A stretch of 64,000 nt of DNA from Micropterus salmoides (lineage: Eukaryota; Chordata; Actinopteri; Centrarchiformes; Centrarchidae): assembly GCF_014851395.1 (NCBI RefSeq), contig NW_024040928.1, positions 12,911,012-12,975,011 of the forward strand, written 5' to 3'. Positions 21,301 to 36,300 of the stretch are shown piece by piece. Below the pieces are notes generated by a model. It was not told where the DNA came from. It was given only the letters and a program-made list of their open reading frames with translations, and searched no databases. A program made the position numbers and the translations under genes. Position 1 is the stretch's first letter. Each line of letters starts with the position of its first letter.

Positions 21301-24300
21301 CCCAGGGACATGATGCTGGCTCTGTCCTACTTACTGGCCCTGCCTCAGGTAGGTGGACACACAGTCGGGCACACACACAGCTTTATTTTAGACACACTTA
21401 CAAACAGACTCTGGTAATGACAGTGTTTGTAACAAAATAAGTGTGATTGTATTTTAGTGAGATTCTGGCAAATGAAGTGAATCCATATCCTTTATTGATT
21501 CCTTTCCTTTCTGGATGAGCTATTGTCTGAGACACTTTGCATCGACAATGCTTCAAATCAAAGTCGCACTTAAAAGGCACCAGTGTTGCTGATTGACCTA
21601 TAACAATAGCAGTACATCAAAAGCATGACATTGTGACCTGGACTGTTACTCATACACTTGTCGTAATAGTTTCACGCCTCGCACAATTCAATCACACATT
21701 CACACGTTTCTACAAACATTCCCACCTGTCAGCTGTTAGCCGTCTAGCTCAGAAAACGAAACACAAGACAGACACTGCAGTAGATTGTGTTCAGAAAACT
21801 GCAGTCATTAAGCCACTCTTAAAAAAGAGCAATCTAGACAGGTCACTAATGAGCAATTATAGGCCCATATCAAATCCCATTTTTAAGTAAAATCATTGAA
21901 AAGGCTGTTTTTCAACAGCTTAGTGCTTTCTTGGCACTAAATAACTGTTTTGATATCTTCCAGTCAGGATTTCGACCACACAACAACACTGAGACAGCTC
22001 TTCAATGACATCCATTTAAACACTGACAGTGGCAGAATTTCAGTCTCCTGGATCTCAGGGCTGCATTTGACACGGTCGACCACAACATATTACTAGACAG
22101 ACTTGAAAGCTGGGTTGGACTTTCTGGCACAGTACTAAACTGGTTTGAATCCTACTTAAAGGACAGGGACTACTTTGTGTCTTTAGGTCATTACACATCT
22201 GAGCTGACAAAAATAACGTGGAGTTCCCCAAGGCTCCATTCTGGGGCCTCTTTTGTTTAACATTTACATGCTTCCACTGGCTCAGATTATGAAAAACAAC
22301 TAAATATGTTACCATAATTATGCAGATGACACAGATTTACATAACCATTTCACCAGGGGACTATGATCCCATACAAATGCTGAGTAACTGTATTGAGCAG
22401 GTCAACGATTGGATGTGCCAGAATTTTCTTCAGTTAAAGATAAAACTGAAGTTATTGTTTTTGGAGCCAGGGAGCAACGATTGAAAGTCAGTGCTCAGCT
22501 TCAATCTGTAATGTTAAGAACCACAAATCAAGCCAGAAATCTTGGTGTAGTCATGGACTCAGACCTGAATTTGAGGAGCCACATTAAGACAATTACAAAG
22601 TCAGCCTACTATCACCTGAAGAATATATCAAGGATTAAAGGACTTATGTCTCAGCAAGACCTGGAAAAACGTATCCATGCATTTATCTTCAGTCGACTCG
22701 ACTACTGTAACAGCATCCTTACAGGGCTCCCTAAGAAATCCATCAGACAGCTGCAGCTGATTCAGAACGCAGCTGCTTGAGTCCTCACTAAGACCAAAAA
22801 GGTGGATCACATCACTCCACTTCTGAGGTCTTTACATTGGCTTCCTGTATGTCAAAGAATTGATTTCAAAATCCTGCTGTTAGTTTATAAAGCACTAAAT
22901 GGTTTAGGGCCAAAATACATTTCTGATCTTCTGCTTCGTTATGAACCATTCAGACCTCTCAGGTTGTCTGGGACAAGTCTTCTTTCTGTCCCCAGAGTCA
23001 AAACTAAACAAGAGAAGCAGCGTGCAGTTATTATGCTCCGTATGTCTGGAAGAAACTCCCAGATAACTGCAGGTCTGCTGAAACTGTAAAAATATTTAAG
23101 ATTTTTCTTTTTACCACTGCCTTTAACTAGTAGATAGTAGATAACTTACACTGTACGGTAACTTTTACTGTCCTGTTTTCTTTTTCTTTGTTTTTAGCTT
23201 TTTACCATTGCTTTTAAGTAAATATTTACACGGTGAGAAATGAGTAGGTAATTGAGTGAAAATATAATGAGAGTGAGATTGAACACAGTGAAGGAAGTGG
23301 TCTTAAATCCCGCGCCCGAGTGATTTGCAGGAACCTCTGTCCACCTGTAAACGCACAAGTGGGTCCAGAGTATAACTGGGTCAAAGTGTCCTGGGGACAA
23401 ACATGTCCTGGTTTCTCTGTAGTGTCCGAGGGTTTTTGGAGTTTCAGTGGACCCAAAGATTGCTATGGACCCAAGTACAGACTAGCGTAGATTAAGTGTA
23501 CTTCTCTGTTTATTCTCTTCAAAATAATTGTAACTCAATTATTTGCTCAACCCCTCATCCTGTTTTTATTTTCCATTTAACTCTTTTAACCCTGATTGTA
23601 CACTGCACTGTAACTTTTATTATATTTTAATGTGTATTTTTTCTATTTCCCTATGTTGCTTTTAAACTTTTTTATATTTCCCTGTTGCTTTTATGTTTTA
23701 TGTAAAGTATTTTGAATTACCTTGTTGTTGAAATGTGCTATACAAATAAACTTGCCTTGCCTTCAAATGAAGGAAGTGAAGTCCGTCATGAGTCTTAACA
23801 CTTCACACGCCACATCTCCAGTGAAACACTAAACTGCTGTAGTGTTTAGTAGATATTGTGTAGATACTTCCCGGAACTCCTATCGGATTAGATTTATGTT
23901 ACTGACTAACTGCCTCAAAGTTCTGCATGGGTTGACACCATGAACACTGTTTTATTTATTTATTTTTTGGTCTTTGAATATTTAACTGGATATGTAGATA
24001 TGAAATAGCTTATTTTTTTGACATTATGAACTGAACTATGAAAAGATTTTTTTAAATTTGATTTCTGTGGATCTCACAACCAACTTACTTTTTTTATCCA
24101 TATATGTCCATATTTCTGCCCATCTATCCAGGTACTGGATGCTAACAGGTGTTTCGAGAAACAATGTCACTCTGCCTTGTCACTCCAGCTCGCTGCCTAC
24201 TACTACTCTCTGCAGATCTACTCTCTCCTCATACCCTGCTTCAAGAACCAGAACCACACTCTCTACCAGGTTAGCATCAAACACCAGTTTTGTGTGAGCG

Positions 24301-27300
24301 GTTGAATGAATGGAGGGTACTGGGTAGTATGCAGAAGTGGAAGGTGTCTAAGAGTCTCCATGCTCCGCCATCCTTCTTGTAATTGTCACTATGAAACTGA
24401 CATGAGTGAATTATGATAAAAAAGATAAATATATTATAATAATTCATATAAATTGCTTTTCTTAACCCCAAAATACTACAATTTCTCAACAGAAATACAA
24501 CAGACAACTTGAAAATGACCAAAACAAAAAAAAAAGGAAGACAGGCATTTGTCGCACAGATTAAAAAAAAAAAAAAAAAAATCAAAAAGTTTAAAGCTCT
24601 GGCTTCAACTGCAGAGTCAAACGATTGATCTGTTTTGAGCAGATGGGTTTTGAAGAAGTTTCTTTTAACCTGAGAGGCTAAGTGCAGGTTCAGTCTCTTA
24701 AGTCAGAGCATTTTACAGCCAGGGAGCACCACAGCAAAACACTGTGTCATCCAATAGTTTGAAGGTGGGGTCAGTGATTGTAATCCAATACACCTTTAGT
24801 CAAATTCAGTGAGTATCTTCTCACCATCTCCTAGCTGTCCATTCTTTGTGTGTGCTAAAAACAAAATCTAATGTTTGGACACAGGCCTGGCTCTGTAAAT
24901 GAGCCACACAACACATTTGCAGCCAGTCAGCAACAGGGGATGTTTGTCCTCGCTTAGTCCCAGGCTGCTGGATGCAGTCGCACATGATACACGACATCTC
25001 TCCCTGCTTCTGCTGGCTACTATCCCTCTTCCACGTCCTCACTCACAAGTAACGGAGCTACACCGTGATAGAAATTAAACGTAAATAACTTATTACTTTG
25101 TGGATGTGGGTTTTGACAAGGTAACAGAGGTAATAGTGTACCACGGATCCTTTTAGTGTTCAAGTTTAAAAGTCAGTGAGAATGACCAGGAGTGATGTGT
25201 CTTTTTAGTAGAGGTCTGTGTTACAACGCATGCAGCTCTATTATGTAAATGTTGGATTTTGTAAAGAGCATTTGCAGGCAAAGAGGTCAGTCCATTTGGA
25301 AAACCACATTTTTTGGTTAATTATGCGAGTAGAAAAAGGCAGAAAGGTGCAGTCACGTCCGACTCTGTGTGAGTATAAACGAGTGTGTCATCTGCATCAC
25401 ACTAAAATGCGGCCCATGCTTTGACTCAGCACAGACTCAAAAGTTTAATCAGGAGATCTTTAAATCTTCCATGACATGAAACATGAGACATGAATCGTGA
25501 GTAGTCTAATGCTGGCCGCACACTAGAGGATAATTAGTAGGGCTGTCCCTGACTAAGGATTTCCATAGTCGAATCAGAATCGTCAAGTTCTGCCTATAGT
25601 CGACTGATAGTCGAATCATGTGTGTTTTTGTGCATGGCGATTGCAAGCTGAAGCTAAACTGAGGCTTATTGTTGACCATTTTCTCTCTCTCTCTCTCGCC
25701 TGCCATTCACTGGTCTTGTGCAGAGTTTTTTTATGCATGTCGCGGTTCCTCGCGGGTCTATTTCAAGGAGCGGCTGTTTAAAAACGATCAAATATTCTTT
25801 GTGTGGTTCATCAACGGTGATAAATTATCCGAAAGTCTCGTGAGGTGCGGTCAACTCGGCACAACACTGGTGAAGCTGTGGCTCCGTCTCTTCATCAAGT
25901 TTTCCTCCTGCCACTACACACATACACGCTATGCCTACACGTGCGCACTGACGACCCAGGGTTAGGGTTACAATTTTTGATTTATTCACGCACTTTAAAA
26001 ACATTTATTGGAAGTTATTTTTTCAACATTAAATGTTGAAATGTGTATTGTAATAGGCTGTATATTAACTTATTGGGAGAAAACTGGTAGATCTATGTAA
26101 AATCAGACGTTGCGCACCCTCATATCGCCAAAATGGCATGATCCTTGTTTCGCTGCGAAGCTTCGACTATGAGATTGACAGTCGAATCAGGCTCTGCCCA
26201 TCGAAGCATTGGATCTTCGACTATTTGGGGTCAGCCCTAATAATTAGGTAAATTTTGGGTCAGATTTGTCCCTCCCTCCCTCCAGGGTATTTCCTGATCT
26301 GAGGCTGGTCGGAGTAGATTATTGGCCCAAATTATCCTGTAGGGTAAGAGGTTTACAGACATAATTTTGACTGGATTTGAGGCACCCCAATTTTGTTATC
26401 AAACACGTTGAAATCAGGGGGCCGATTAGAAACCACAACATAGAGTAATTGTGAACTGACAATGTGTTTAATGTGTTTTTGCTTGCGCTATAAAATATAA
26501 ACCATGTTGACTACCTCTTCTCAGCCATCAGTTCATCCACATTTTTAGTCTCCTTTTTTTCTTTGCAAAACGTAGCATACATAATTGCCACAAACTGTAC
26601 AGTCTGCCTCCATGTTTGTTTATTTCTGAAGTCATATTTGATCACACAAGTTTGTATGAGATCCCAAGTCCCAGGAATTGCAACTCTGAAATAATTTGAT
26701 ATAAACGCTAAGTGTGTGGTCCTGCGTCTTAACTGAATTGTCTGCTGTGTGCGTTTTTATAATTAAAATGTTAAACATCGTTTAAATCTGTCATTGTGTC
26801 AGTGGTATCCCACTTTTTAAAAATTTGATAAGGTTTGAAAATCCTCTAGTGTGCACCAGGTATAATTTGCCTATTTTAGCTAAGCTAAATAGTGTAAATA
26901 GTGTTTCCCACAGGATTTTAAGAGACTATGGTGGGTGGGCCTTGAACCCTCTCACCGGGGGGTCCGGGGGCATGCCCACCCTTAAGAAGATTTTGTACAT
27001 TTTAAAGTTAAATGCATAAATTTGGTGCAAAATTAAGAGGCTATCTATGAAGAACTTGGTACCCTTGTAAACGATGTTGTGCTCTAATAAACTATTTGAT
27101 CATAAACCCATTGTATAGCTATAAATGGTGTTGAAACAGCAACAAAAGTCAACAAATGTATTTAATGTTTTCCCAAAAACCCTAAATCAAAGAATAGAAG
27201 ATAGAATAAGTAATTCCCCTAACAAATTTATTGTTGTTTTTTTACTTTTATTGGACACATATGTTTTATACTTTATGTGATTTAAAAAAAAAACATTTTT

Positions 27301-30300
27301 AATACTTTTTTTATACTTTCTGTGAATATAATCCAATTAGAGTATGTGTTGATGTCACTTCCCCTTCCGGAACACGCTGGACTGAGTGGCAAAACATCTG
27401 TTACCATGGCTGCGTTTAGCAAACTGGGAGTAAATCAGGTGATTATTCGCTCAAATTAAAGCCAGTCGAACTCAACAGAGATCCTAACTGCTTACCAAAG
27501 AACCAGTGATGCAGCTCTTTCCCATTTTAGATGTGTTGTTTGTGTTTTAGCTGATTCAAGCTAACACTGCTGCTTGTCTTTCTGTCACTTTACTTCACTC
27601 TTTCTGTCTGTAACTGCGTTCTGTGACATAATGCGCATACCCTCTATACAGACACCTTATTTTGAAAACCAGGCGTCCTGTTCATCCTCGCTAAATTTAA
27701 TAGTCTAAACAGAGTCCGAACTTGATAATTAATGTTGTATGTGGTTCTCGTAATGCGTAAAATGAAGACTTCATAGTCTCTCTTCAGGTAGGCCTTCACA
27801 CTTGTCTTTGTAAAGAGGGAAACTGACGGGATAAAGTCGCTAACCTGCCTGTCAGCTCGCACTGGTCCGTTACAGTGGATTTACCATGATGGCTTTAATA
27901 CGTGTGCGCAGCTAGCTTAATCGCCTTCTTACAAACGACAGACAGAAATAGGCCGTTCACGTTACCGTCGTTACCTCAATAGAAAAGTGGTTGTCTCGAG
28001 TCGGAGGCCAAAGTGTCTGAGCTGGTGTTGTGTCGTTCAAAGAACGTTTCGTTCATAAGACCTAATCGTGTATATGACTTTGGAGGAACGGGTTGTCTCA
28101 GTGAGTGATTCGTTCGTTTTCACGCATGCGTGAAGGATCTTGGACTCTTAAGTTCACTCGTCACACGGCAGCTTGACTGGGGGGGCTGGGCCCCCGTCCA
28201 GGGATGAGATCGGCCTCGGGGGCTGCTGGCTCTGCCTGCACTCTGGGGAGGGATGCCTCTGGCTGGGCTGGGGGACTGTTGGCCTGGTTCTCCCGCATTA
28301 TCGCTCCCTGGTGGCGGGGAGCTTCCCGGCACGGCTTTCTGCTGTTCTTCCTCGGGGCGGGGTACAGCTTCCCCCGGGACATGTGGTCTGGGGTCCTTTG
28401 CGCTTTGGGGGTCACGGGGCGCCCTGGCTTCTGGGGGTGGGGGTCTCTGGGAGCTGCGTGGGTTGATCTGGTTGCGGTTTGGAGGTCTGCGGCAGGATTG
28501 TAGGGTGATTGGCGATGCATCTTGATGCACTGTGCTTTTTCCCTGGGCAGGGTCTCTGAATGGCTGCTGGGCGTTTAGTTTGTGTATTGGAGTCCGGGGG
28601 AGGCATTTCCTCGTTGGCTTGGAGGGACCAGTTTGCGTCCCTGTTTTGCTTCGTTGGCCTCGGATCCATGCTTCCCCCTTTCTCTGTCGGCCAGTTGTTG
28701 GACCCCTCTGGATACTGAAGTATAACGTTAGTTTTCGGGATGTGCAGTGTGGATGCGGAGCAGGGCTGTGCTCCGGTTTGTTCTGGGCTTGTGCCTGGAC
28801 TTCTCGGCCCTTGACGGGTGGGTGGGTTGGTGGTGGCATGCAGCTGAGCTAGTTGATTTTGCCTCGTTGCTGGTTTGGCTGGTGTTGCACGGCGGCCGGG
28901 GGGCGTGCTGGGCATGGGGGATGTCGGCTGGCGCTGGCGGCCTTAGTTTTTTCCGGCGGTTGGGGGGGACGGCGGACTTTTATTGGCGGGTGCATGGTGA
29001 CCTGTGCGGTGCGTTTGCTGCTGGGGTGGGACTTGCTGCTGGTGTTTCTCTCCGCTGGCTTTCGCTGTCGTGTTCTTACGCTCGCTCTCTCTCGTTTGCC
29101 CGACCTCGCACGCGGGATTCGCAGGGGGCTGCTGGGCATTGGGTGTCGCCGTGCTCGCGCAGTGTGCGCGTTGGGCTCGTCACTTGTGCATTGGTGTTGA
29201 TGATTGCATGGCATTTGGGCGTTTTGGTTGTTCGCTGCGCGGCGGCAGGGTGCTGGGTGGGGGGAAGCACTGGTCTATGTTGTGTGCGCGCTGCAGTCGG
29301 TCCAGGCGCTGCTCTTCCGCGGCTTACGCTTCTTCCGTCGGCATTGCGTTGTCAACTGGTATTTGGGTCGGGGTCTTCCGCGTTTGTATCGCGGTGCATC
29401 TGGGAAATTTTTTATTTTTTTATTTTTTTTCTTTCTCCCACCCCTATTGGCTACTGGGGTTCTTGCCTGCCTGTTGCTGGGGTAGGTGTGGCACAGTCAT
29501 GGCGTCCCACTCTCACTAACAACTACATTCTTTAACAGGCTTATGCGCACACACATGTACACACAGTCTGACACATAGACACAAACAAATTTAGGTTGTC
29601 CCTAGTAGAATTATTCCTGATGCTTTTCTTTCAGTTACTTATTTAAATTAATTGTTATTATTCCAGCTCTCGTGGCTGTGCTGTGCTCATTTAGTGTGCT
29701 GGACTGTTTCTTGTTTTCATTTTTCTCTTAGTTGTCTTACTATGTCAGCTGTTTATTGCTGCTGTTCGGCTGGTTGTGTTTTACTGTTATTATTATTTTA
29801 TTGTTTGTTTTTGTTTGTGTTTGTTTGTTGTTGTTTTTCTTCTCCCCAAGCCCCCCTCTCTGTTCTATTGCAGGTTTCGTTGCTTTCTGCAATTGGTGTT
29901 TCCCTCTGCTATTCCCTGTTGTCCCCACCTTCCATCCCCCTTCTCTTGCAGGTCTTGTCCTTTCTCTGTGCTGCCTGTTTGTGCCCCCCTATCCCCGTGT
30001 CTGCCCCCCTGTGCGGCCCGGCGACAAATCAATAAATAATTAAATAAATAATAAAACAGACAAAGAAGTATATTAATACTCTCTTGTTAAAGTAAAATCT
30101 GCCTGGCACAATATGGTATCCAGGTCATCATAGAGACCTCTATACCAGGCTGCTGGGCAGGACAGGTTAAAAAAAAAAAAAAAAAAAGCTATTTTGTTAA
30201 TTATGTGACATTTTATAAAGCATAATGTTATTACAGTGCAGTGATGTTGTGCTAAGTTATAGTTTTAACAGAGCCGCACCGTAACTTTAGTCCTGCTAGT

Positions 30301-33300
30301 GTTTAACATTACAGCTAACAGCTGATGAGAGTTGTTCTGGGTCGACTTCAGAGCCCTGACAGGGTTCTACCTGAAGCCGAATTACCTCAGAGGTCGTCTC
30401 CTCTCCAAAACAAACGGACCCGGTCATTAAAACATTAAAACACAGCCACGTAGCAATGTTAGCGTTAGCCCTGTAAACAGCTAACAGCTGATCCAGGTCC
30501 GCCAGAGAACGCAACGTAACTTTTCCTTTTTATTTACCAACAGAGCTGTGCTGTTGTTTCACAGCTCGTGACTGGTGAACAACCTGCAGTGTTTGAGAGC
30601 GATGTGCTCATGTGTGTTTCTCTGTCTGCAGAATCAGGACCTGATGTGGCCCATTCTGCGTCCAGAACTGCCAAACTGTTGCGTTTATATGTGTTTATTT
30701 CTGTGATCCTCTCTCTGTGCTGGAGTTATTTAAAAACTTGGTGGCTTGATCCAGATTATTATTAAATTGGTTGAATTTTAATAAGAGTGTGTTTATTCAT
30801 ATAGTGTATCAAGCTTATTACTTCAATATATTTACTGCAAATCTGATATTAATATTTTACTCACAGATAGGGACGTTAGGCTACTGTATGAATGAGAACT
30901 TCAGAGATAATGATAGTCATTATATACATAAGCCTTTATATGGCTGGTCTGGTTGTATAGAATGAAATGAGCGAAATGAGTCAAAAAAAGATTAGTTCAT
31001 TTTAATGAACGAGATTTGAATGAACGAGTCTGTCAAAAGTGTCGAACTTGCCATCACTAGTCTGAGCGTGCGAACTTACAGTAGCGCGTTGCAGCGCCCA
31101 CAAAACACAACATTAGAGGTCTGTAATAGTATATTATGAGATGTAAAAATATTTTCCGGATCATTCTGATACTATGGCGTGGCAAATTAGACTATGGTGG
31201 GCCACCATGGTCTCATTAATTAATGGGAAACACTGATGTCCATATACACGCTTAACACCTTCACATCTATTTTCCTTTAATTCTTGCTTTAGTAGTAGCT
31301 TTAGGGTGGAAAAAATCATCTTTTTCGATACTGTCTGACAGTACCATGTAATCACTCACATACATTACATAATGTATATATTTTATCATTTTGTTTCATC
31401 TTTTTATTGAAGCTATATGATGTTTACACAGTGAAACCCAAGACAGCATGTTATGACTGTCCCGTCAGCTGGAAAGTGGGATTGTATGGTTAAAGCAGCA
31501 ACTAATCTGCAATCCGAGTCATTGTAGGCAAGTCTCATTTCTATCTGAGTGTTACTGTGTTAAAAATACATTTTAATCACTCTTTTGGGTTCAAATGCTC
31601 AAACACTGTTTGGCTTCTTAGATGGAGGGATTTGTTTGTTGCAATACAAAAGGCTTTACAGTGATATAAAGGGCAAAACACAATCGGGCATCATAATGGA
31701 ACAAACTGAAAATAACACCTAGGTTGAAAATAACTATAATTATCCTTTTACTCATCACAATAATAATCCACTTATTTATGCTTTAATCCAAAACCAAAAC
31801 TGGAATTGTGTGTTTATGCTCCTGTTTGTGTGATGTTGTCTTAATTATAGCAGCCAGACATTATGCATAATTGACCGACTCTTAGACACTTTTGGATTGC
31901 CCGTATGTAAATTGCAAATTAAATGTATTTGTTAAATATGGTGGCTCACTAATGTCACATATGTTGTTTTCTAAAACAATGCGAGTGGCCGCAACAGTTC
32001 ACATTACTCCATGTTCCTTTTCTTCTTACAAAGTGTGAATAAAAAAATAGGCAAACAAGACAAGAAGAAGCAATCAGAATTATACAAGTGCGAAGGGGAA
32101 GAAGAGGATAGTGGCGACAAAAGAGTGGCGGCAGGGGCGTCGGGGGGTGATTGGCTGAGTATAAGAGAAGAAATGGTTCTGACCTTTTCCGTGAGTGGAC
32201 TGTGGCTCTCGTGGGTTTTAGCCTAGGTGGAAGAAGGGAGGGGAGGTAAAATGTTGAAATAAAAGAATGGAAGAGGGAAAGAGGCCAGCAGAAGAAGTGC
32301 ATAAGTGTGTCCCAGTTGACATTCAAGGTCAGGACTGTGCACAAAAACTCACACTCACACACACACCCACTCAAGTACGGCAACAAGTTATGCTCAACAC
32401 TGCACACATACAGTACGTGCGCGTTCCCACGCACTGACACACACATCTTCCCCGCAACCTAATGGCAGTAATCACTCCCCAACCTCCTGCCTCAAGTGAA
32501 GTTCAAGTCCATTAACTTAAAATATATACAGCTTTTCCTCCTCTGCTCTGTACTTCAGCAGTTGTACCTTCATTTTTACCTCATTTCTTCTTTTTTTCTT
32601 TCTGTCATTTCCTTTGAGGTTTTTTTTTGTTAGTGCGTTCTACCACAGTGTGCGCTTGTTATCGTTGTGTTCCAGGTCTGGCCTTCGCTCAGCTCTTATT
32701 GATGAGGCAGTGGCAACTTTTACAACAACACTGATTGAAGCAAGAGGGAAGAAAACCATTAAACCCTCTACCTTCATTTCTTTCTCTCCACATTCACCAT
32801 CTTTTTTCTTCTCTCCTCCAGCATGTGCTCTCTGTGTCCCTCTGCCTTTCTATAATTTCTTTCTCTCCTTAATGAATAGCTTTGTTGGCATGACAGTTCT
32901 GTGTTAATGTGTCTCCACGGCGCGTCTTTCTTTCCACAGTATGTTGCTTTTCCTGCTCTCGTTTCGCCCTCCTTCTACACTCTGTTTAGAGTCTTTGTTT
33001 CCCCTATAGGCCCGTCTCGCTCTTGTCAAATCTCAGGCCTCTCTGTCCACAATACTATCTTGACAGGGCGTTCTTAATACATTTCTCTTGTGCTTTCTTT
33101 AGCTCTCTCGCTTTCTCTTATCTTTTAAGGGCACACATTGTGGAACGTGTGATATTTAATTTCAGATATGTATGACAGAGAGCATATCAGAATTTTTTGC
33201 GTGTGCTTGCTTTGCATTGCAAATGAAGTTTGGGGGCGGGGTGATAACATGTTCCATACACAAGCGTGTGTTTTTACAGTATTTAGATATGTATGTGCGA

Positions 33301-36300
33301 GTAGGATTGTTTGTGTGCATGCTTTTGTGCGTTGGGATTGTTGGATCTGTCGTGTGACAGCGGGTGGTGTATTTGTATACTGTGTATTTTTGTGTCAAGC
33401 TGTCTTCGAGTGTTTCCCACTCTCCATTTGAAGAGCAACAACACTATATCTCAATAACTCTCGCGCTCTTTCAGTTCTCTTGTCACTATCACATAATTTC
33501 ATACCCAAGCAATGAGACACCAAACACTCATCCACTGAAGTCATTCAGTTGCAAATAGGAATACAACTCTCTGAGGGTTTACTCGAGGTGTTTGATGTGT
33601 TTTTAAAAGCCTCAATCAGCAGACCTTTTTCTCGCTATTCTGCAGATACAAAGGTTTTGGAAGTGAAGCTGCCTGCGAAGGAAATATTGAAACTTGTGGA
33701 AACAATTAATTAAATTAACTTTATATGCAGGCCATGTTGTATAGTAATAAAACACAAGCTTTAAATATGTATCATATAAAATGCATTACATACAATTAAA
33801 AACACATTAGACACATTAAACATACAAATTCATAAATGTCATAAATTAATTTGTTTACTGCAATTATACTAAAGCATCTCAGTTAAACGTTCAAATGCAC
33901 CGTGTAGCACATTAGTTAAGTTGTACTTTATTGATCCCTGTGCGGAAATTTGCTTTCTACATGACCCTCCTATTGTACTATTTAGCAGCAGTGGGCAGCC
34001 ACAGCGCAGCCCAGGGACTAATTAAAGTTCTGTGGCCAGTACTTAGGTCAAGGACAGTTACAGGAGTAACTAGAGTACCAAACATATGACTCAGCATGCA
34101 AACTCTCCATAGAAAAGAAACCTAGGACCTTTTCTTAAACAATAATAAGTTGTTGTTGTTTTTTAAAAGTTTTACAGATTATTTATATTTGTATTTTTTG
34201 GCCATCATTAGTTTTGGCCAATTAGAAATAAAAACATGATGCTCATCAAGTTAATCACTGAGATCGGTTTACGTTTGACCTCTAAATGACTTCATTTAGA
34301 TTAGATAATCTGGGGAAACAGTTAACTTGTTTTTGACCTGCCTGCTATTCTGACTGCTCATGTTTTCTTTTTGCTCAGCTGGACTATTAAGCATTGTAGC
34401 AATGTTGCCACGTTACGAGATCTCAGTAATCCTTTGGTGGGTACAATTTCGCGGTTAACTTGAACCTGATTCAGTCACATTTAGTATCTTTATTCAGATT
34501 GTGGTCCCAGAGTCAATCTAAGTCCTGAAGTCCGCAATGCTTGCTTGCCAGTGTGTATTAATAATTTTGTAGCTTTTTAAATCAAGTGAAATCTGAAACC
34601 ATTTGTTCCATTTTAAAATATTGTCTTGTATTACTTGTTACAGACGACTTCAGCATACAGCTTTCTGCCTCTTGAAGATTCTGTTGCCCACGATTGACTT
34701 TCAAGGTTTAACTGTTACTTTCCCATCTGATTACGGCTCCCAGGCATAACGGAGCAGCACCAGGCTCAATGACATGGAGGTTGGATTTCCATTATTCCCC
34801 AAGGCGTAATGAGCCGGTTTCCACTTGCTCGCACTGGAAGTTTTCATTATACCAACCACAGTGCTCGTTTGCAAAATAGAGGCGCTCTTTACCTTAATTG
34901 TTCGGCTGGTTGTGTTTACACGATATTGCACAATAGCCCGTGTTTATGTACATGTTAAGGTCTGTTTACCTGAGCTTGTCAATGTTTTAAGGTGTGAGTT
35001 TTTCCGTGTGTGTGTGTGTGTGTGTATGTGTGTGTGAGAGAGAGAGAGAGAGACTGCTTGTGCATAATTGTAGCTGTGAATGTGCAGCCACTGTACGGCA
35101 ATGTGCTGAGCAAAGAGATTGAGATTTTTCACTCAACCATTTATCTTTGCCTGCAGTCACCATTCTAGAGTATTGATCACTCACACACAAATATACATTT
35201 AAAGCACACACAGTTGTATTATAGACACACGGAGCATGACTTTAAAGGATATCATGCAGAAAAGCTGCTCAGCTCTTTGAAAATCTCATTACGGCATTTA
35301 GTTTTATAATAAAAACCCACAAATCATTGTAAGATGCTTTACTTTCAGTTCATATACTCTGATGGAAGTCAGTGAATTGGAAAGAATATTTTCACCTTTG
35401 TTAGGTTTATAAATTAGTATTTTGATTCTACCTGAAGGGAATCTTAACAGCGTGTACGGTGTTATGTTTGTTAGATTGGAAAAGTAAAGTTTACCAAAGC
35501 ACTCACTAGATATAAATTGTATTGGGAGCAAAGATGAAAGCGTTTCCCTAAAAGCATTGAGATCACTTGATAAAACAGCACTTTCCTTACATCTATTGAT
35601 ATTTTGCATTGCCTGCGGTCATTGCAGAAGTTTTTCAATTCATGGCCACAAAAAGGATTCAAGCTGCCGGTCGTGGGAGCTGACCTCGGATGTGCCGGAC
35701 CACTGAGCCAACTCCCTGTTGTTGAATTGACTGGAATAATGAGTTAGACTGAATGACTTCCCCATCATAGAAAAACACCGCAGACCCAATGACTTCGCTT
35801 TCCTCTTTTTGTACAAATGGTGCACTTGTACAAATTGCACCCTCGTACCACAATCATTAGCAGTCTATATTTTACCCATGGGAGCCTGTAGAGCAGAGTA
35901 GCTGCAGAAAGGGCCCTATTAGACAAAGATGCACTCTAAATGCACTGCTGCAACTGACTGGGAATGTTTGAGACTAAGTACAGACTAAGTAGTCTCCAAA
36001 CCTTTGATTAGATGCACAGGGTTGACTGTGCTAAGTTGCTCCTGCTCCTCTTGCTTGTGACTTTGTAGTCTTCTTGGCATGCTTGTACCTTGCGTGTGAT
36101 CAGTGCCTTTCATGGTGTATTATGACCAACTGAGCCTGTTTATGGAGTGATTATTCCTTTGAAATCGTTGCCCAGTCTCTCTCCCCCTTGCATTCTTCCT
36201 AATTATGTGCACATACTGTATACACCATTTGTAGAATTAGTACTAATGAGGCCACCACCGACTGTATAGCTAAGAGTTGGGCATGACATAAACACAACTC

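Noticed and set aside
22409..23089. Reverse-transcriptase frames as a functional gene
   Set aside because: Part of a 5'-truncated L2 LINE with frameshifts and an in-frame TGA.
25955..25972. Telomere-like GGGTTAGGGTTA
   Set aside because: Only two units, inside a MITE; no interstitial telomere array.
28120..28839. 239-codon minus-strand frame as a gene
   Set aside because: Pro/Arg-rich, no domain, overlaps equally long frames on the other strand; explained by high GC within a repeat-like block.
28747..29535. 262-codon plus-strand frame as a membrane protein gene
   Set aside because: Hydrophobic runs arise from GTT/CTG/TGG-rich DNA; no start context, no domain, and the block has a retroposon-like tail.
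31955..32446. 163-codon minus-strand frame in the 15-kb intron
   Set aside because: No recognisable domain, low-complexity tracts and no splice or start support; chance frame.
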